From positions 1-51,864 of the forward strand of contig CACYSG010000022.1 in the NCBI GenBank assembly GCA_902776955.1: a stretch of DNA of 51,864 nucleotides. The letters run 5' to 3'. The position numbers were made by a program, and so were the translations under genes. This document shows positions 21,914 through 32,400 of this stretch, in pieces; position 1 is the first letter of the stretch; each line of letters begins with the position of its first letter. The DNA comes from an uncultured Bacteroidales bacterium. GTDB lineage: Bacteria > Bacteroidota > Bacteroidia > Bacteroidales > Muribaculaceae. The notes beneath the pieces were generated by a model. It ran no database searches. It was given only the letters and a program-made list of their open reading frames with translations, and was not told the DNA's origin.

Positions 21914-22801
21914 ATGAAGAAGATTTTATATTTAGTTCTGTTAATGATAGGGTTGGCACTCATGCCGTCATGTCGACGCGCCAATCAGTTGGAACAAGAG
22001 GTACTGCGCCAGGATTCCATCAACGCAGCGTTGCAAGACTCTATCAACACGGCTAACGCCGAGAAAGACAGCCTCATGCAGCTCATGGGCGATATCGCCG
22101 ACGGTATGGACCAAATCAAGGAGCTGGAGGATATCGTATCAGTCAACAACCTGAGCGGAGAGACGCCCGACCGTAAGAAACAGCTGCGCGACGACATCGT
22201 GCTCATCCAGCAGTCCATCAACAAGCACAAACAGCGCCTTGAGGACCTGGAGAAACGACTCAAACAGTCCACCAACTACAACGCGTCAATGCAGAAGTCC
22301 ATCGCTAACCTCAAGCAGCAGCTCGAGGATCAGCAGAAGACCATCAACAGCCTGACCGAGCAACTCGCCGCCGCACACATTCAGATCAAGAACCTCAACC
22401 AGAGCGTCGATTCCCTGAGCTCGGTCAACAAGGCCGTTGTCAAGGAGAAAGAGGCTGCCCAGGAAGAGTCCAAGCACCTCACCAACGAGGTGAATAACCT
22501 CAACACCTGCTACTACGTCGTCGGTTCAAAGAAGGAACTCAAGGCCAACAAGATTATCGAGACCGGTTTCCTGCGCAAGACCAAGATCCTGCAAGGCGAC
22601 TACGAGATGTCCTACTTCACCAAGGCCGACCGCCGCACGCTCAACGAGATTCCCCTTCACAGCAAGAAGGCCGAACTCATGACCAACCACCCCAAGGGTT
22701 CCTATGAGATCGTTGACCAGGGTGGCAGCAAGGTGCTGCACATCCTCAGTCCCGACCGATTCTGGGAGAAGTCCAACTTCCTTGTCATCAAGGTGGATTG
22801 A
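21914..22801 (+). CDS. Coiled-coil lipoprotein
   Basis: 295 residues. A type II signal with lipobox LMPSC puts the mature N-terminal Cys at about residue 20. Residues 25-190 are nearly continuous coiled coil (HKQRLEDLEKRLKQS, LKQQLEDQQKTINSLTEQL). A compact C-terminal domain follows (TCYYVVGSKKELKANKIIE, YFTKADRRTLNEIPLHSKKA, SYEIVDQGG) that is common in Bacteroidota lipoproteins of unknown role. It is probably anchored to the outer or inner membrane with the coil spanning periplasm. Its TGA stop overlaps the glycerate kinase ATG by one base, implying coupling. Confidence 0.75.
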   Translation: MKKILYLVLLMIGLALMPSCRRANQLEQEVLRQDSINAALQDSINTANAEKDSLMQLMGDIADGMDQIKELEDIVSVNNLSGETPDRKKQLRDDIVLIQQSINKHKQRLEDLEKRLKQSTNYNASMQKSIANLKQQLEDQQKTINSLTEQLAAAHIQIKNLNQSVDSLSSVNKAVVKEKEAAQEESKHLTNEVNNLNTCYYVVGSKKELKANKIIETGFLRKTKILQGDYEMSYFTKADRRTLNEIPLHSKKAELMTNHPKGSYEIVDQGGSKVLHILSPDRFWEKSNFLVIKVD

Positions 22802-23913
22802 TGAAGGTTGTTCTGGCATTTGACAAGTTCAAAGGCTCGGTAACATCCCGACAACTCAACGACGCCGCCCGCGATGTTTTGACCCATCAGGAAGGCGTGG
22901 AAGTGACCTGTGTGCCTGTCGCCGATGGCGGTGACGGCACCACTAGCGTGCTGGCTGCGTCAATGCAGGGAAGGTGGATCACCTCCCCCACCATGCCACC
23001 GCTGTTGAACCTGCCCCCTGTCGCGGCATCCTATTTCCTGTGTGACGACGGCACCGCCCTCATCGAAGTTGCCGCAGCCAGCGGGCTGACACTCGTCCCC
23101 CCCGACGGCCGCGACATCATGCGGGCCAATTCGTTGGGCACGGGACTGCTGATGCGCGACGCCCTCGAGCATGGCGCGCAACACATTATCCTGGGGCTGG
23201 GAGGCTCGGCGACCTGCGATGCCGCGATGGGCATCATGTGCGCCCTCGGAGCCGAATTTCTGGATGCCGATCATCGCCACCTGTTCCCCTGCGGTGAATC
23301 ATTGGGAAAAATCGCCCACATCGAGGTTGCAGGAATCCCTCAAACCATCAAAGACTGCCGCTTTACCCTATTGACCGACGTGGATAACCCCCTGAACGGT
23401 CAACGGGGGGCAGCAAGAATCTATGGACCGCAGAAAGGCGCTTCTCCCGAGCAGGTGGAACTGCTTGACGAGGGGTTGGCCCATGTCGCCGGCATCGTCG
23501 GCAGTGACATCGCCGACAAGCCGGGTTGCGGGGCCGCGGGAGGCATTCCCGCCCTGATGATGCACCTGCTGAACTGCGAACTCCTGCCAGGAGGCCCTTA
23601 TGTTCTCGCAGCAGGCGGCATGGACAAGGCCCTCAACGGCGCCGACCTGGTCATCACGGGCGAGGGACGCCTCGACGCTCAGACCCTCATGGGCAAGGGG
23701 CCAGGATGCGTCATTACGATAGCACGCGAGCGCGGTATCCCCGTTGCCGCAATTTGCGGCATGATAGCCGCTGACTTTGACCCAGCAGAGGCCGGTCTCG
23801 CCGCCGCCATCGCCGTGAGCGACGGTTTACCCGAAGACCTGGCGATGGACCCCGACTCGACACTCGAGCGTGTCGCCCAAGCAGTAACAAAACTTATCAA
23901 CCACGATACATGA
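22801..23913 (+). CDS. glxK: Glycerate kinase (GlxK/GarK family)
   Basis: 370 residues starting at ATG 22801, overlapping the upstream stop by one base. Family motifs: AFDKFKGSVTS at the N-terminus, VADGGDGT, GLGGSATCDAAMG, GAAGGIPA and LVITGEGRLDAQTLMGKGP. The enzyme phosphorylates D-glycerate with ATP, giving 2-phosphoglycerate in this family, and feeds lower glycolysis. Length matches the family (about 375). The following AAE-type transporter, 4 bp away, may move a related carboxylate or amino acid. Confidence 0.92.
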   Translation: MKVVLAFDKFKGSVTSRQLNDAARDVLTHQEGVEVTCVPVADGGDGTTSVLAASMQGRWITSPTMPPLLNLPPVAASYFLCDDGTALIEVAAASGLTLVPPDGRDIMRANSLGTGLLMRDALEHGAQHIILGLGGSATCDAAMGIMCALGAEFLDADHRHLFPCGESLGKIAHIEVAGIPQTIKDCRFTLLTDVDNPLNGQRGAARIYGPQKGASPEQVELLDEGLAHVAGIVGSDIADKPGCGAAGGIPALMMHLLNCELLPGGPYVLAAGGMDKALNGADLVITGEGRLDAQTLMGKGPGCVITIARERGIPVAAICGMIAADFDPAEAGLAAAIAVSDGLPEDLAMDPDSTLERVAQAVTKLINHDT

Positions 23914-23917
23914 ACTG

Positions 23918-25582
23918 ATGGATTGGCTCACTGACACATTGATGACCCACTCGGCAGTACAGGCAGTCATTGTCCTGTCGCTGCTGTGTGCCTGCGGACT
24001 CGCCCTGGGCAAGGTGCGGGTCCTGGGCGTATCGCTGGGTGTGGCCTTTGTGTTCTTCCTGGGCATCCTGATGGGCCATCTGGGTGTATCCATTGACCCC
24101 GACATGTTGCAATATGCCCAAAACTTCGGCCTTGTGCTCTTTGTCTACGCATTGGGTCTGCAGGTGGGACCAGGCTTCTTCGGCTCGTTCCACAAGACGG
24201 GTCTCAAACTCAACCTGTGGGCCATTGCCGTCGTGCTGGTGGGCACGATATTGACCTTGCTCCTGCCGTTGCTGGGCATCGGCCTGAGCGATGCGGTGGG
24301 CATCATGTGCGGCGCGACGACCAACACGCCGGCACTGGCAGCAGCGCAGCAGACGCTGGCCCAGCTGCATCAGCCCGAGAGCGGAGCGGCGCTGGGCTGT
24401 GCCGTGACCTATCCCCTGGGTGTGGTGGGTGTCATCTTGGCTTTTGCCTTGATGCGCAAGGTGCTGGTGCGTCCCAGCGACCACCTCGTCGATGACAGCG
24501 ATGAGGAAGCCGACCACACGTTCATCGCCACCTATCAGGTGCGCAACGAGGGCATCATCGGCAAGACGGTGGGCGACCTGGCGCGCATCAGCCCGCGTAA
24601 GTTCGTCATTTCGCGCCTATGGCGTGATGGCAAGGTGACCATCCCCGAGGCCGACACCGTGCTCCTGGCCAACGACCGCCTGCTAGTCATCATGCGCGAC
24701 CATGATGCCGCCGAGGCCATGGAAGTCCTCTTCGGCAAGCAGGAGAAGACCGACTGGAACACCGGCGACATCGACTGGAACGCCATCGACAGCGACCTCG
24801 TTTCCCAAGCCATCCTGGTGACCAAACCCGAAATCAACGGCCGCAAACTGGGTTCACTGCGCTTCAGGCAACACTATGGCGTGAACATCAGCCGCGTGAA
24901 CCGCGGCGGCTTGCAACTGCTGGCCACCCCCGACCTGCGGTTGCTGCTGGGTGACCGCATCATCGTCGTGGGTCACCGCGAAGCCATCAAAAATGTAGAA
25001 AAAGAGGTGGGCAACGCTGTCAAGATGCTTGACGAGCCCAACCTGATCACCGTTTTCCTGGGCATGACATTGGGACTGATTCTCGGTTCCATCCCCATCG
25101 CCCTGCCCGGCATCTCGGCACCCGTCAAACTCGGCCTAGCCGGCGGACCGATTATTGCGGGCATCCTCATCGGTGCCTTCGGCCCCCGCATCCACATCAA
25201 CGCCTACACCACCTCGAGCGCCAACCTCATGTTGCGCTCCATCGGCCTCGCCTTGTATCTCGCATGCCTGGGACTGGCATCTGGCCCCGATTTCTTTGCC
25301 ACGGTCGTACGACCCGAGGGACTCTTGTGGGTGGGCGCCGGCTTCCTGCTTACCATCATTCCCGTCATCCTAGTCGGATGGCTGGCGTTGCGGATGGCCC
25401 ATGTGGACTTCGCCGCCGTGTGCGGTATGCTCAGCGGTGCGATGGCCAACCCGATGGCGATGACCTATGCCAACGACAGCCTCTCCAGCGACCGCCCGTC
25501 GGTGGCCTATGCGTCGGTTTATCCGTTAAGCATGTTCCTGCGCGTCATCATCGCACAGGTTCTCCTGCTCATTTTCCTGTAA
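23918..25582 (+). CDS. AspT/YidE-family transporter with two RCK_C (TrkA_C) domains
   Basis: 554 residues: two blocks of about five membrane helices (20-180 and 370-554) around a cytoplasmic centre with two TrkA_C-like domains (about 205-285 and 290-370). Motifs GATTNTPALAAAQ and AVTYPLGVVGV in the first block and LSGAMANPMAMTYAND in the second are those of the AAE (aspartate:alanine exchanger) family, which includes E. coli YidE/YbjL. Substrate not readable; dicarboxylate or amino acid exchange is typical. Coupled by a 4-bp gap to glycerate kinase and convergent with the glycan locus. Confidence 0.88.
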   Translation: MDWLTDTLMTHSAVQAVIVLSLLCACGLALGKVRVLGVSLGVAFVFFLGILMGHLGVSIDPDMLQYAQNFGLVLFVYALGLQVGPGFFGSFHKTGLKLNLWAIAVVLVGTILTLLLPLLGIGLSDAVGIMCGATTNTPALAAAQQTLAQLHQPESGAALGCAVTYPLGVVGVILAFALMRKVLVRPSDHLVDDSDEEADHTFIATYQVRNEGIIGKTVGDLARISPRKFVISRLWRDGKVTIPEADTVLLANDRLLVIMRDHDAAEAMEVLFGKQEKTDWNTGDIDWNAIDSDLVSQAILVTKPEINGRKLGSLRFRQHYGVNISRVNRGGLQLLATPDLRLLLGDRIIVVGHREAIKNVEKEVGNAVKMLDEPNLITVFLGMTLGLILGSIPIALPGISAPVKLGLAGGPIIAGILIGAFGPRIHINAYTTSSANLMLRSIGLALYLACLGLASGPDFFATVVRPEGLLWVGAGFLLTIIPVILVGWLALRMAHVDFAAVCGMLSGAMANPMAMTYANDSLSSDRPSVAYASVYPLSMFLRVIIAQVLLLIFL

Positions 25583-25596
25583 TCAACGATTTTCTT

Positions 25597-26817
25597 TTAT
25601 TGGGCGACCTTGTTGTTGTCGTCTTTGATCCAGCGGATGTACTGGCTGTAGTCGTGGGCGACCAGGACGCCGTTCTCGCGGTCGTCACGCCAGGTGTCGG
25701 TCCAGTCCATGTCGTAGCCGTGGCCCGTTGCATCGTGGAAGATGTGGCCCTCGCCCTCGTTCATCTTCCAATAGGCCACCAAGCCGTCGCTCTGGGCATT
25801 CACGCCGGCAAAGCCCATGGCAATCTCGCTGGCCGTGAGGGCACGGTTCCACACGCGCACCTCGCACAAGCGGCCCTGGAAGAACTGGCTATTGCGGTAA
25901 TTACCCCACGACATGCCCAATTCAAAGCGCTGGAAGGGCGTTGCCTTGCCCGTGCCGCTCGCTTGCGCATCCTCGACACCGTCAACAAACATCTTGAACG
26001 TCGAGCCGTCATAGGTACATGACACGAGATACCAACGATTGGTCTTGAAATGGGTGTTGGAGAAACAACGGCCACCGGGCAGCACCCACTGCAGGATGTC
26101 GCCACCAGCCGAGCCGTTCTCGCCGAAGCGGAACATGTTGGCTTCCTCCTCGTTCTTGCCCTCGATGGCGAGCACACGCTTGATGTTGCCCACGTTGCCG
26201 AAGTTGTAGGAATAGACCTTGAACTCGATGGTATAGTTCGTCAGGTTCACCATCTTATCGTCAGGGAAGATGTAGTTGGACGAGGCATTCTGGTTGTTCT
26301 CGAGCGAGTAGAACGAGATGATGCGCGAAATCTGCAGGAATATCGTGCGGGAACTCTCGATGATTTCCCCACCCTCGCCCGTAACCTCCCGAATGGTCAC
26401 AGGAATGACATAGGTGGCTCCCTCGACAAAGCCATCGGTACTGACGACCTTGACCTGGGCTGAAGAGGACAACGCCTCGCCCTGCTGAATAGTCACCACA
26501 CCGTTCTCGAGGGTGACACACGAGGCGGGGACGGGATAATAGGCTGTGCCGTGCTCCTTGTTATAGGCACGCACCAGCGACGTGTCGATGGCCAACTTAA
26601 CGGCAACGGGCTGCTCACAACGACGCGTGGCCTTGACGGTGACGGCATAGGCCGCGGGCAGTTCATCGACGGTAAACCGCTGCACCGGCACCTGCTCGGT
26701 GCCCGTGATGAGCAAGCCCACCTTGTTGTAGTCAAACTTGTCTCCCTCGCTGTCACAAGCGGTGAACAGGCCGCCGACAACAAGCAGCAGGAGGATATTG
26801 TAAATCGTTTTTCTCAT
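25597..26817 (-). CDS. Lipoprotein with DUF1735 and LamG-like domains
   Basis: 406 residues. Lipobox LFTAC gives an anchored Cys at about 21. Residues 30-160 form the DUF1735 (BT_3987-type N-terminal) domain (AYNKEHGTAYYPVPASCV, GATYVIPVTI). Residues 185-375 form a concanavalin-like LamG domain (YTIEFKVYSYNFGNVG, WYLVSCTYDGSTFKMFVDGV, CEVRVWNRALTASEIAMGF, DGLVAYWKMNEGEGHIFHDA). It is last in the glycan locus after the GH18 protein; such proteins are usually surface glycan-binding partners. No catalytic residues recognised. The gap upstream holds short repeats (26831-26909). Confidence 0.85.
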   Translation of the reverse strand: MRKTIYNILLLLVVGGLFTACDSEGDKFDYNKVGLLITGTEQVPVQRFTVDELPAAYAVTVKATRRCEQPVAVKLAIDTSLVRAYNKEHGTAYYPVPASCVTLENGVVTIQQGEALSSSAQVKVVSTDGFVEGATYVIPVTIREVTGEGGEIIESSRTIFLQISRIISFYSLENNQNASSNYIFPDDKMVNLTNYTIEFKVYSYNFGNVGNIKRVLAIEGKNEEEANMFRFGENGSAGGDILQWVLPGGRCFSNTHFKTNRWYLVSCTYDGSTFKMFVDGVEDAQASGTGKATPFQRFELGMSWGNYRNSQFFQGRLCEVRVWNRALTASEIAMGFAGVNAQSDGLVAYWKMNEGEGHIFHDATGHGYDMDWTDTWRDDRENGVLVAHDYSQYIRWIKDDNNKVAQ

Positions 26818-26830
26818 CGTTATTCTTATT

Positions 26831-26909
26831 TAAGGACATTAAGGACATTAAAGACCTTAAGGAATCATCTCTTAACTCTTATCTATTAACTCTTAACTCT
26901 TATCTCTTA
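26831..26909 (-). repeat. TAA-rich short repeats filling the GH18-LamG gap
   Basis: On the + strand TAAGGACAT occurs at 26831-26839 and 26840-26848, then TAAAGACCT and TAAGGAATC, all period 9. The rest of the gap, read in the direction of transcription, begins with the GH18 stop codon itself and is made of TAAGAGATA/TAAGAGT-type units. A 16-nt piece, AGTTAATAGATAAGAG, is also found at 50688-50730 after another gene's stop codon, in the same orientation relative to transcription. Confidence 0.75.
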
Positions 26910-27836
26910 TCTCCCTGCCGGGTTCATGATCTGGATAGCTCGGCGGATGGCGCCGTAGGGGACGCCGTCGCTCGTGTTATAGTAGTTGCGCTCCACATAG
27001 TAGGCACCGCAGCCGCCCTTGTGACCGTTAGCGGGCTCCCAAGCGGCATAGTTGAAGATTTCGCCGCCTGTGGGCTTCTGTCCGAAAGACTCGCAGTAGA
27101 CGGTCTTCTCGTCGGGATGTCCCATGGCGCCCACGCCTGCTCCCTGCTGGCTGTAGGCCTGCCTGACGTAGTAGTCCACATAGGGGTCACACGCCACTGG
27201 AGGAGAGGCCGAGAAATAGTCCACGATGACCAATTTCTCGGGATATTGGCCGTTAGGACCGAAGATTTTGTCACATTCCTCGATGGCCCAGGTCAGATGC
27301 TGACCGCCCCAGCCCTCGTAGTCAAAGTCGGCGCCGTCAAGGCCCGTCTCGATGACCGTGTCACACACCCAGCGGGCATAGGCGCGGATGGCCTCCTCGC
27401 TGCGGTCGGTCGAGAGGTCATAGGAGCGGCCGCCGCTGGTGAAGCGGTGATTGTAGTTTGACGCGTCGGCATGGAAGACGAAGCGTGTGCCCTTCTTCTC
27501 ACGCGTCTCGATCATGTCCTGATAGGCTATCGGGTGGGTCTCGGGCGTCGGGATGCCCATCCACAGATTGACGATGTCGATGCTGTCGGGCAGGCCGATG
27601 ATGCGCTCGCCCCACGAGGCCGGGTCCTTGTAGCCGCTGGCCCCCTCGATGGGCGCCCAGTCGGCATAATAGACGTAGCAAATCTCGTGCTGACTTGCCT
27701 TGTAGTCACGCAGCGCCTGGTAATACTCCTCGCTGTACTCCTTCAACGGCTGCAGGTCAAGGGCCTCGGGCTCGGTATCACACGCAGTGACAACAAGGAA
27801 AAGCAAAGCAGCCGATATATATATTGTCAGTTTCAT
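26907..27836 (-). CDS. GH18-family lipoprotein, likely endo-beta-N-acetylglucosaminidase
   Basis: 309 residues. Lipobox VVTAC (Cys19) for surface anchoring. The GH18 catalytic motif DxxDxDxE is complete: Asp167, Asp170, Asp172, Glu174 in GLDGADFDYEGWG. The barrel pattern fits: CYVYYADW, IDIVNLWMG, TRFVFHAD, KLVIVDYFSAS. It resembles the BT1044-like GH18 group, which cuts the chitobiose core of N-glycans by substrate-assisted catalysis; that specificity is inferred from the resemblance and the SusC/SusD context. A short C-terminal stretch closes the barrel. Middle gene of the locus. Confidence 0.85.
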   Translation of the reverse strand: MKLTIYISAALLFLVVTACDTEPEALDLQPLKEYSEEYYQALRDYKASQHEICYVYYADWAPIEGASGYKDPASWGERIIGLPDSIDIVNLWMGIPTPETHPIAYQDMIETREKKGTRFVFHADASNYNHRFTSGGRSYDLSTDRSEEAIRAYARWVCDTVIETGLDGADFDYEGWGGQHLTWAIEECDKIFGPNGQYPEKLVIVDYFSASPPVACDPYVDYYVRQAYSQQGAGVGAMGHPDEKTVYCESFGQKPTGGEIFNYAAWEPANGHKGGCGAYYVERNYYNTSDGVPYGAIRRAIQIMNPAGR

Positions 27837-27862
27837 AATTCCTAACTCCTAATTTCTAATTC
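27837..27862 (-). repeat. Short TTAG-type repeats between SusD-like and GH18 genes
   Basis: The 26-bp gap is a run of near-identical units (GAATTAG, AAATTAG, GAGTTAG, GAATT in the direction of transcription), starting at the TAG stop of the SusD-like gene and ending at the ATG of the GH18 gene. Confidence 0.6.
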
Positions 27863-29485
27863 CTAATTAGCTCTACGGTCCCACCACAGTCGGGTGCCGC
27901 CGTTATCCTGACCACCGCCAAGGGCCTCACTGTCCAGCAACCGGGTTGCGGCCTGAACGGCAGCCTCGTTGGTATTATACTCCTGTACGGGGAAGGGACA
28001 GCGGCGCACCTGTATCTGGGTGTCGATCAGGCCCTGGCTGTCGTTGTTCACGACGGGCAGCAGGCGCGGATAACCCGTGCGGCGGAACTCAGCCCAGCCC
28101 TCGCAGCCGTCGGGATACATGGCAATCCACTTCTGGGTGATGATACGCTCCAGATTGGTCTCGAAGTCGGCCTCATCGTTCCAAGCAATGGTGATATCAC
28201 TGGGTGCGTTGACAGCGTTGCCGCCACCGGTGCGGTCCACATAGCGGGTGGGTTTCAACGTCGAGTTGGCGATATAGGCGTCTTCGCCGCTGACGTTGTT
28301 CTCGCTGAACGACGCGCGGATACCGGCCTCATAGAAACCCTTGGCCGTTCCGCCCATGTTCCAGCCGCGCAGGGCGGCTTCGGCACGCAGGAAGAAACCC
28401 TCGGCTGCCGTCATCCACACGATGGGCGTGGTGGCGCGGTCGATTCTCAGGTTGGAAATATACACGCCCGCATAGCGCGTGGGGTTCATGTTGTGGACTC
28501 CCAGGCGCACGCCGTGGTACTTGTTGTCGTTGCTCGCGGGCACGAAGTAGGCGGGCAGGCGCGGGTCGCTGTAGCCGTTCATGTAGCAATCCATTGTCGC
28601 ACCCATGCGCACCTCGCCCGCATTGAAGTTGTAGGCCATGTCGTAGTTCGGGTGGAAGTAGGTCAAGCGGCCATGCTGCAACTGGGCACGCTCGGCAGCC
28701 GTCTCAATGAAGCCCACTGAACATGCCGCCGACTTCTCGGCCTCACGCTGTGCCAGCGCAGGGTCGGCATAGACCACACGCAGGGCCAAGCGCAGGCGCA
28801 GGGTGTTGGCGAACTTCACCCAGCGGGTGACGTTGCCCTCATAGACGTTGTCGTAATCAGGCAAGAGCAGACCTCCCGACTCGGCCAGCGGCGTGAGCAC
28901 GTCGATGGCACTGTCCAACTCGGCAAAGAACTTCTTATATACTTCCTGCTGGCGGTCATAAGTCGTGCCCAGCGTTCCGCTCCCAAAATGGATATAGGGT
29001 ATAGGGCCGTACATGTCGGTCACGCGGTGCAGGGCCTCGACCTTTACGATGGTCGCCAGGGCGGCCACGGCAGGCTGATTCATCTCGCCAGCCACGCGTG
29101 TGACACGTTGCCAAGCGGGCATCACCTCGCTGAAGGCGCGTGTGAACATCTGGTCATACCAGCCGCTCACAAAGCTGTAGGAGCCGTTATGGACACCGTT
29201 GAGCCAGGTGCCCGTCAAGCCTACATAACCCGAAAACGGGTCGGCACTCAGGCCCTGAGCCACCTGATAGTCCGACGAGAGGCAGTTGCCCGACCCGTCG
29301 TCAAAGAGCACCACCCTCGAGACCATCTGCGAGAAAAAGGCGCCCACGTTCTGGTAATCGTTGGCGAGTTCCTCGTCGGTGAGTTGGTGCTGGTTGGTGT
29401 TGATGTCATCAAACGACTTGGTGCATCCTGCAAACAGCATTGCAGCACATATATATAATAGATATCTTGTCTTCATAGCCGTCAT
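27863..29485 (-). CDS. SusD/RagB-type surface glycan-binding lipoprotein (SusD_like_2)
   Basis: 540 residues. Lipobox LFAGC within the first 22 residues, then TKSFDDINTNQHQLTDEEL, typical of the SusD_like_2 group. Later family landmarks are VEALHRVTDMYGPIPYIHFG, FANTLRLRLALRVVY, AAEGFFLRAEAALRGW and IITQKWIAMYPDGCEGWAEF. SusD proteins form the lid of the SusC importer and bind the oligosaccharide. The start used overlaps the SusC stop by one base (TAATG); a second ATG at 29476 gives a more standard signal peptide. Confidence 0.92.
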   Translation of the reverse strand: MTAMKTRYLLYICAAMLFAGCTKSFDDINTNQHQLTDEELANDYQNVGAFFSQMVSRVVLFDDGSGNCLSSDYQVAQGLSADPFSGYVGLTGTWLNGVHNGSYSFVSGWYDQMFTRAFSEVMPAWQRVTRVAGEMNQPAVAALATIVKVEALHRVTDMYGPIPYIHFGSGTLGTTYDRQQEVYKKFFAELDSAIDVLTPLAESGGLLLPDYDNVYEGNVTRWVKFANTLRLRLALRVVYADPALAQREAEKSAACSVGFIETAAERAQLQHGRLTYFHPNYDMAYNFNAGEVRMGATMDCYMNGYSDPRLPAYFVPASNDNKYHGVRLGVHNMNPTRYAGVYISNLRIDRATTPIVWMTAAEGFFLRAEAALRGWNMGGTAKGFYEAGIRASFSENNVSGEDAYIANSTLKPTRYVDRTGGGNAVNAPSDITIAWNDEADFETNLERIITQKWIAMYPDGCEGWAEFRRTGYPRLLPVVNNDSQGLIDTQIQVRRCPFPVQEYNTNEAAVQAATRLLDSEALGGGQDNGGTRLWWDRRAN

Positions 29486-32400
29486 TAGAATTTGAGTTTC
29501 ACGTTAAATCCCATCGTTCGCAGGCTGGGCTGCATGAAGTAGTCGATGCCCTGGTAATAAGTGCCCGTGTTGGAGGTCGCCTCGGGGTCATAGGGAGCCT
29601 TGTTGTACAGCATGCACAGGTTGTGGGCGACAAAGGACACATTCAGGCCCTTGATCCACTTCACCCAGCGATTAACCGGCACGTCGTAGCCGACACTCAA
29701 CTCGGCAAGGCGCAGGTTGGTCGCGCTATAAACATAGCGTGAATCGACCGTGCCGTTGGGATTGCCCACAGTCTGGTAATAGCCCTGGGCGTTGATTTTC
29801 TTGCCGTTGATGACCACTCCGCCGTCGTTACGGGCATTTTGGGTGGCCTCACTGGCTCCGTAGTAGTCGAGGATGGCCTGGGTCTCGCTCACGACGATGC
29901 CGCCATAGCGGTAGGCAAACAGGGCAGACAGGGTCACACCCTTGAAATTGATCGAGTTGCCCCACGACAGGTTGTACTTGGGAGCAGCTTGGCCAGCATA
30001 GATGTAGTAGGCGTTGTTGTTGGGATTGGCCTCGACGGTCTGACGCTCGGGGTTGACGTAGATGGCGCCGTGCTCGTCGGTCTTGAGCGTGGAGACATAG
30101 ACATCGCTGAGCGTGCCGCCCTCGGTCAAGCGAATCTGGTAGCCCGAGGTGCCGCCCATGTAGAGTTCGTCAAGGTTGTAAATCTCGCCGTCGATGGGGT
30201 TGCGCCAGTCCTTAAGCAGCTCCTTCACCTTGTTTTGGTTAAGCGTCCATGTTAGGAAAGTTTCCCAAGTGACCGGGCCTAGGGGCTGGGTATAACGCGC
30301 AGTGAGTTCTACGCCCTCGTTATCGACACGGCCACCATTGACCACCGCACTGGTGTAGCCCGACGAAGCAGGCAGCGTAGGATAGAAGAACTGGTTGCGT
30401 GTGATGGATTTATATAGCGTCATATTCACTTTCAGACGGCTGCGGAACATATACAGGTCGATACCAGCCTCCTGCGACTCAGTGCGCTCGGGCTTGAGAT
30501 CGGTGAGCATCCGTGTTGATGTCTCGGCAAGGCCGGTCGAGGGGTTGATGGCATAGGTCTCACGCGTCAGGAAAGGCTCGCCCGGCTCGTTACCCACCTG
30601 GGAGTAGCCTATGCGGGTCTTGAAGAAATTGAGCCAATCAAGTTTTACACCAATCTGACGCAGCGCTTCGGTCCATATACAAGAAAGACCAGCAGACCAG
30701 TAGAAGTAACTCTTTTCGAGTTTGCTCGACCAGTCATTGCGGGCAGTAAGATCAATATAGACCATATCAACACCACCCAACTGGGCGGTGGCATACACGC
30801 TCTGCAACTGGGTGCGGTAGCCGCTCTGCACGGGTTTGAATGTCGAGTTGGAAGTCTCCACGTTGGCCAGGGTGAACTTGTTGGCGGTACCTTTCAGGTG
30901 GCCACTGAAGCCCTCGATGGCGTTGTCGCGCTGGTCAAAACTCGTGCCCAGCACACCGGTTAAACTCAAGTGGCCATCAGCAATGTAAAAGTATTTGTCG
31001 AACTTGGCAAAGGCCTCGGCATACAACTGGCGGTTGCTCACGTTGCGCAGGGCGTAGTGGCCATATTTGGAGGCGTAAAGCGTATTGGTCGAGGCGAAGA
31101 ATTTTTCCTCATATTTGTCGCTGCTCTTGTCATACTTCACGCGGCCCGTGATATCAAGCCACGGGGTGATGCGCCAGTTAAGCGAGACGGTTGCCTGGTG
31201 GCGCTCCTTGTGGTTGACAAAGCGCTCGCGCTCGGTCTCCCAATAGGGGTTCTCCATCGAAATGTCGTAGTTGTAGGGCCAATACTGCACGGGGAAGTTG
31301 CGGCCCGTGTCGTAACGCTCGTAGTAGCCCAATTTGCTGAAATCGTCACCGGCAGGGAACAGATAGACAGGCACCAGCGGGTTGTGGTACTGGCCCTGAC
31401 TTATCATGTTCTGCTCCTTGACGGCGGTGAGCATGTACCCTAGGTCGAGCGTCATGCGGTCGTCGAGGAAGTTGGTGGTGTTGCGCACGCTCACGTTGTA
31501 GCGGTCGTAGTTGTTGCTGTGGATGATGCCCTGGGCATTGGTGGCGCCGAGCGAAAGATAGGTCTGGTTCTTGTCGGTGCCGGTGCTCAGGCTCACCGAG
31601 TTGGCGATGTTGGTGCCCGTCTGGAAGAAGTCGGCGGGACGGTAATCGCTGGGTGCAGCCAGTTTCTCGCCCCAACTGAAATAACTGCCCGTCTCACTGG
31701 GACCGTACTGGTTCTGGAAACGGGGCAACACAAAGGGCTTGGAGAACTGGAAACTGCCGTTGTAGGTCACATCCACCCTACCCGCGCGACCGCGCTTGGT
31801 CGTGATGAGGATGACACCGTTGGCGGCATTGGCGCCGTAGAGGGCCGCTGCCGAGGGACCCGTCAGGGCGCTGATGCTCTCGATATCATCGGGGTTGATG
31901 TTACTGGTGGCGTCACCCGTCTGGCCCGCTCCGGCAAAGATGCCCTCGGGCTGTTCGCTGGCGAGGTTCTGCATGGGAATGCCGTCCACGACATAGAGCA
32001 CGTTGTTGTTACCGTTGATGGACTTGGCTCCGCGCATCACCACGCGGCTGCTACCGCCCGCACCCGTCGCACTGGCATTAATGGTCACACCGGCGACCTT
32101 TCCCGTCAGCGAGTTGACGAAGTTGGCGTCCTGCACACGCATCAAGGCATCGCCTTCGACCTGCTGCACGTTGTAGGACAGCGACTTGGCCTCCTTCTTG
32201 ATGCCGAGGGCTGTCACGACGACCTCGTTAAGCACTTGGGCTCCCTGCTCCAGATTGACGGTCAACGCATTGCCGTCAACTTGCACTTCCTGGGTACCAT
32301 AGCCCACATAACTCACCGTCAAGGTAGACCCCTGGGCGGCACGAATGGTGAAACGCCCGTCAAAGTCGGTAACGGCGGTCACATTTGTTCCCTTAACGTT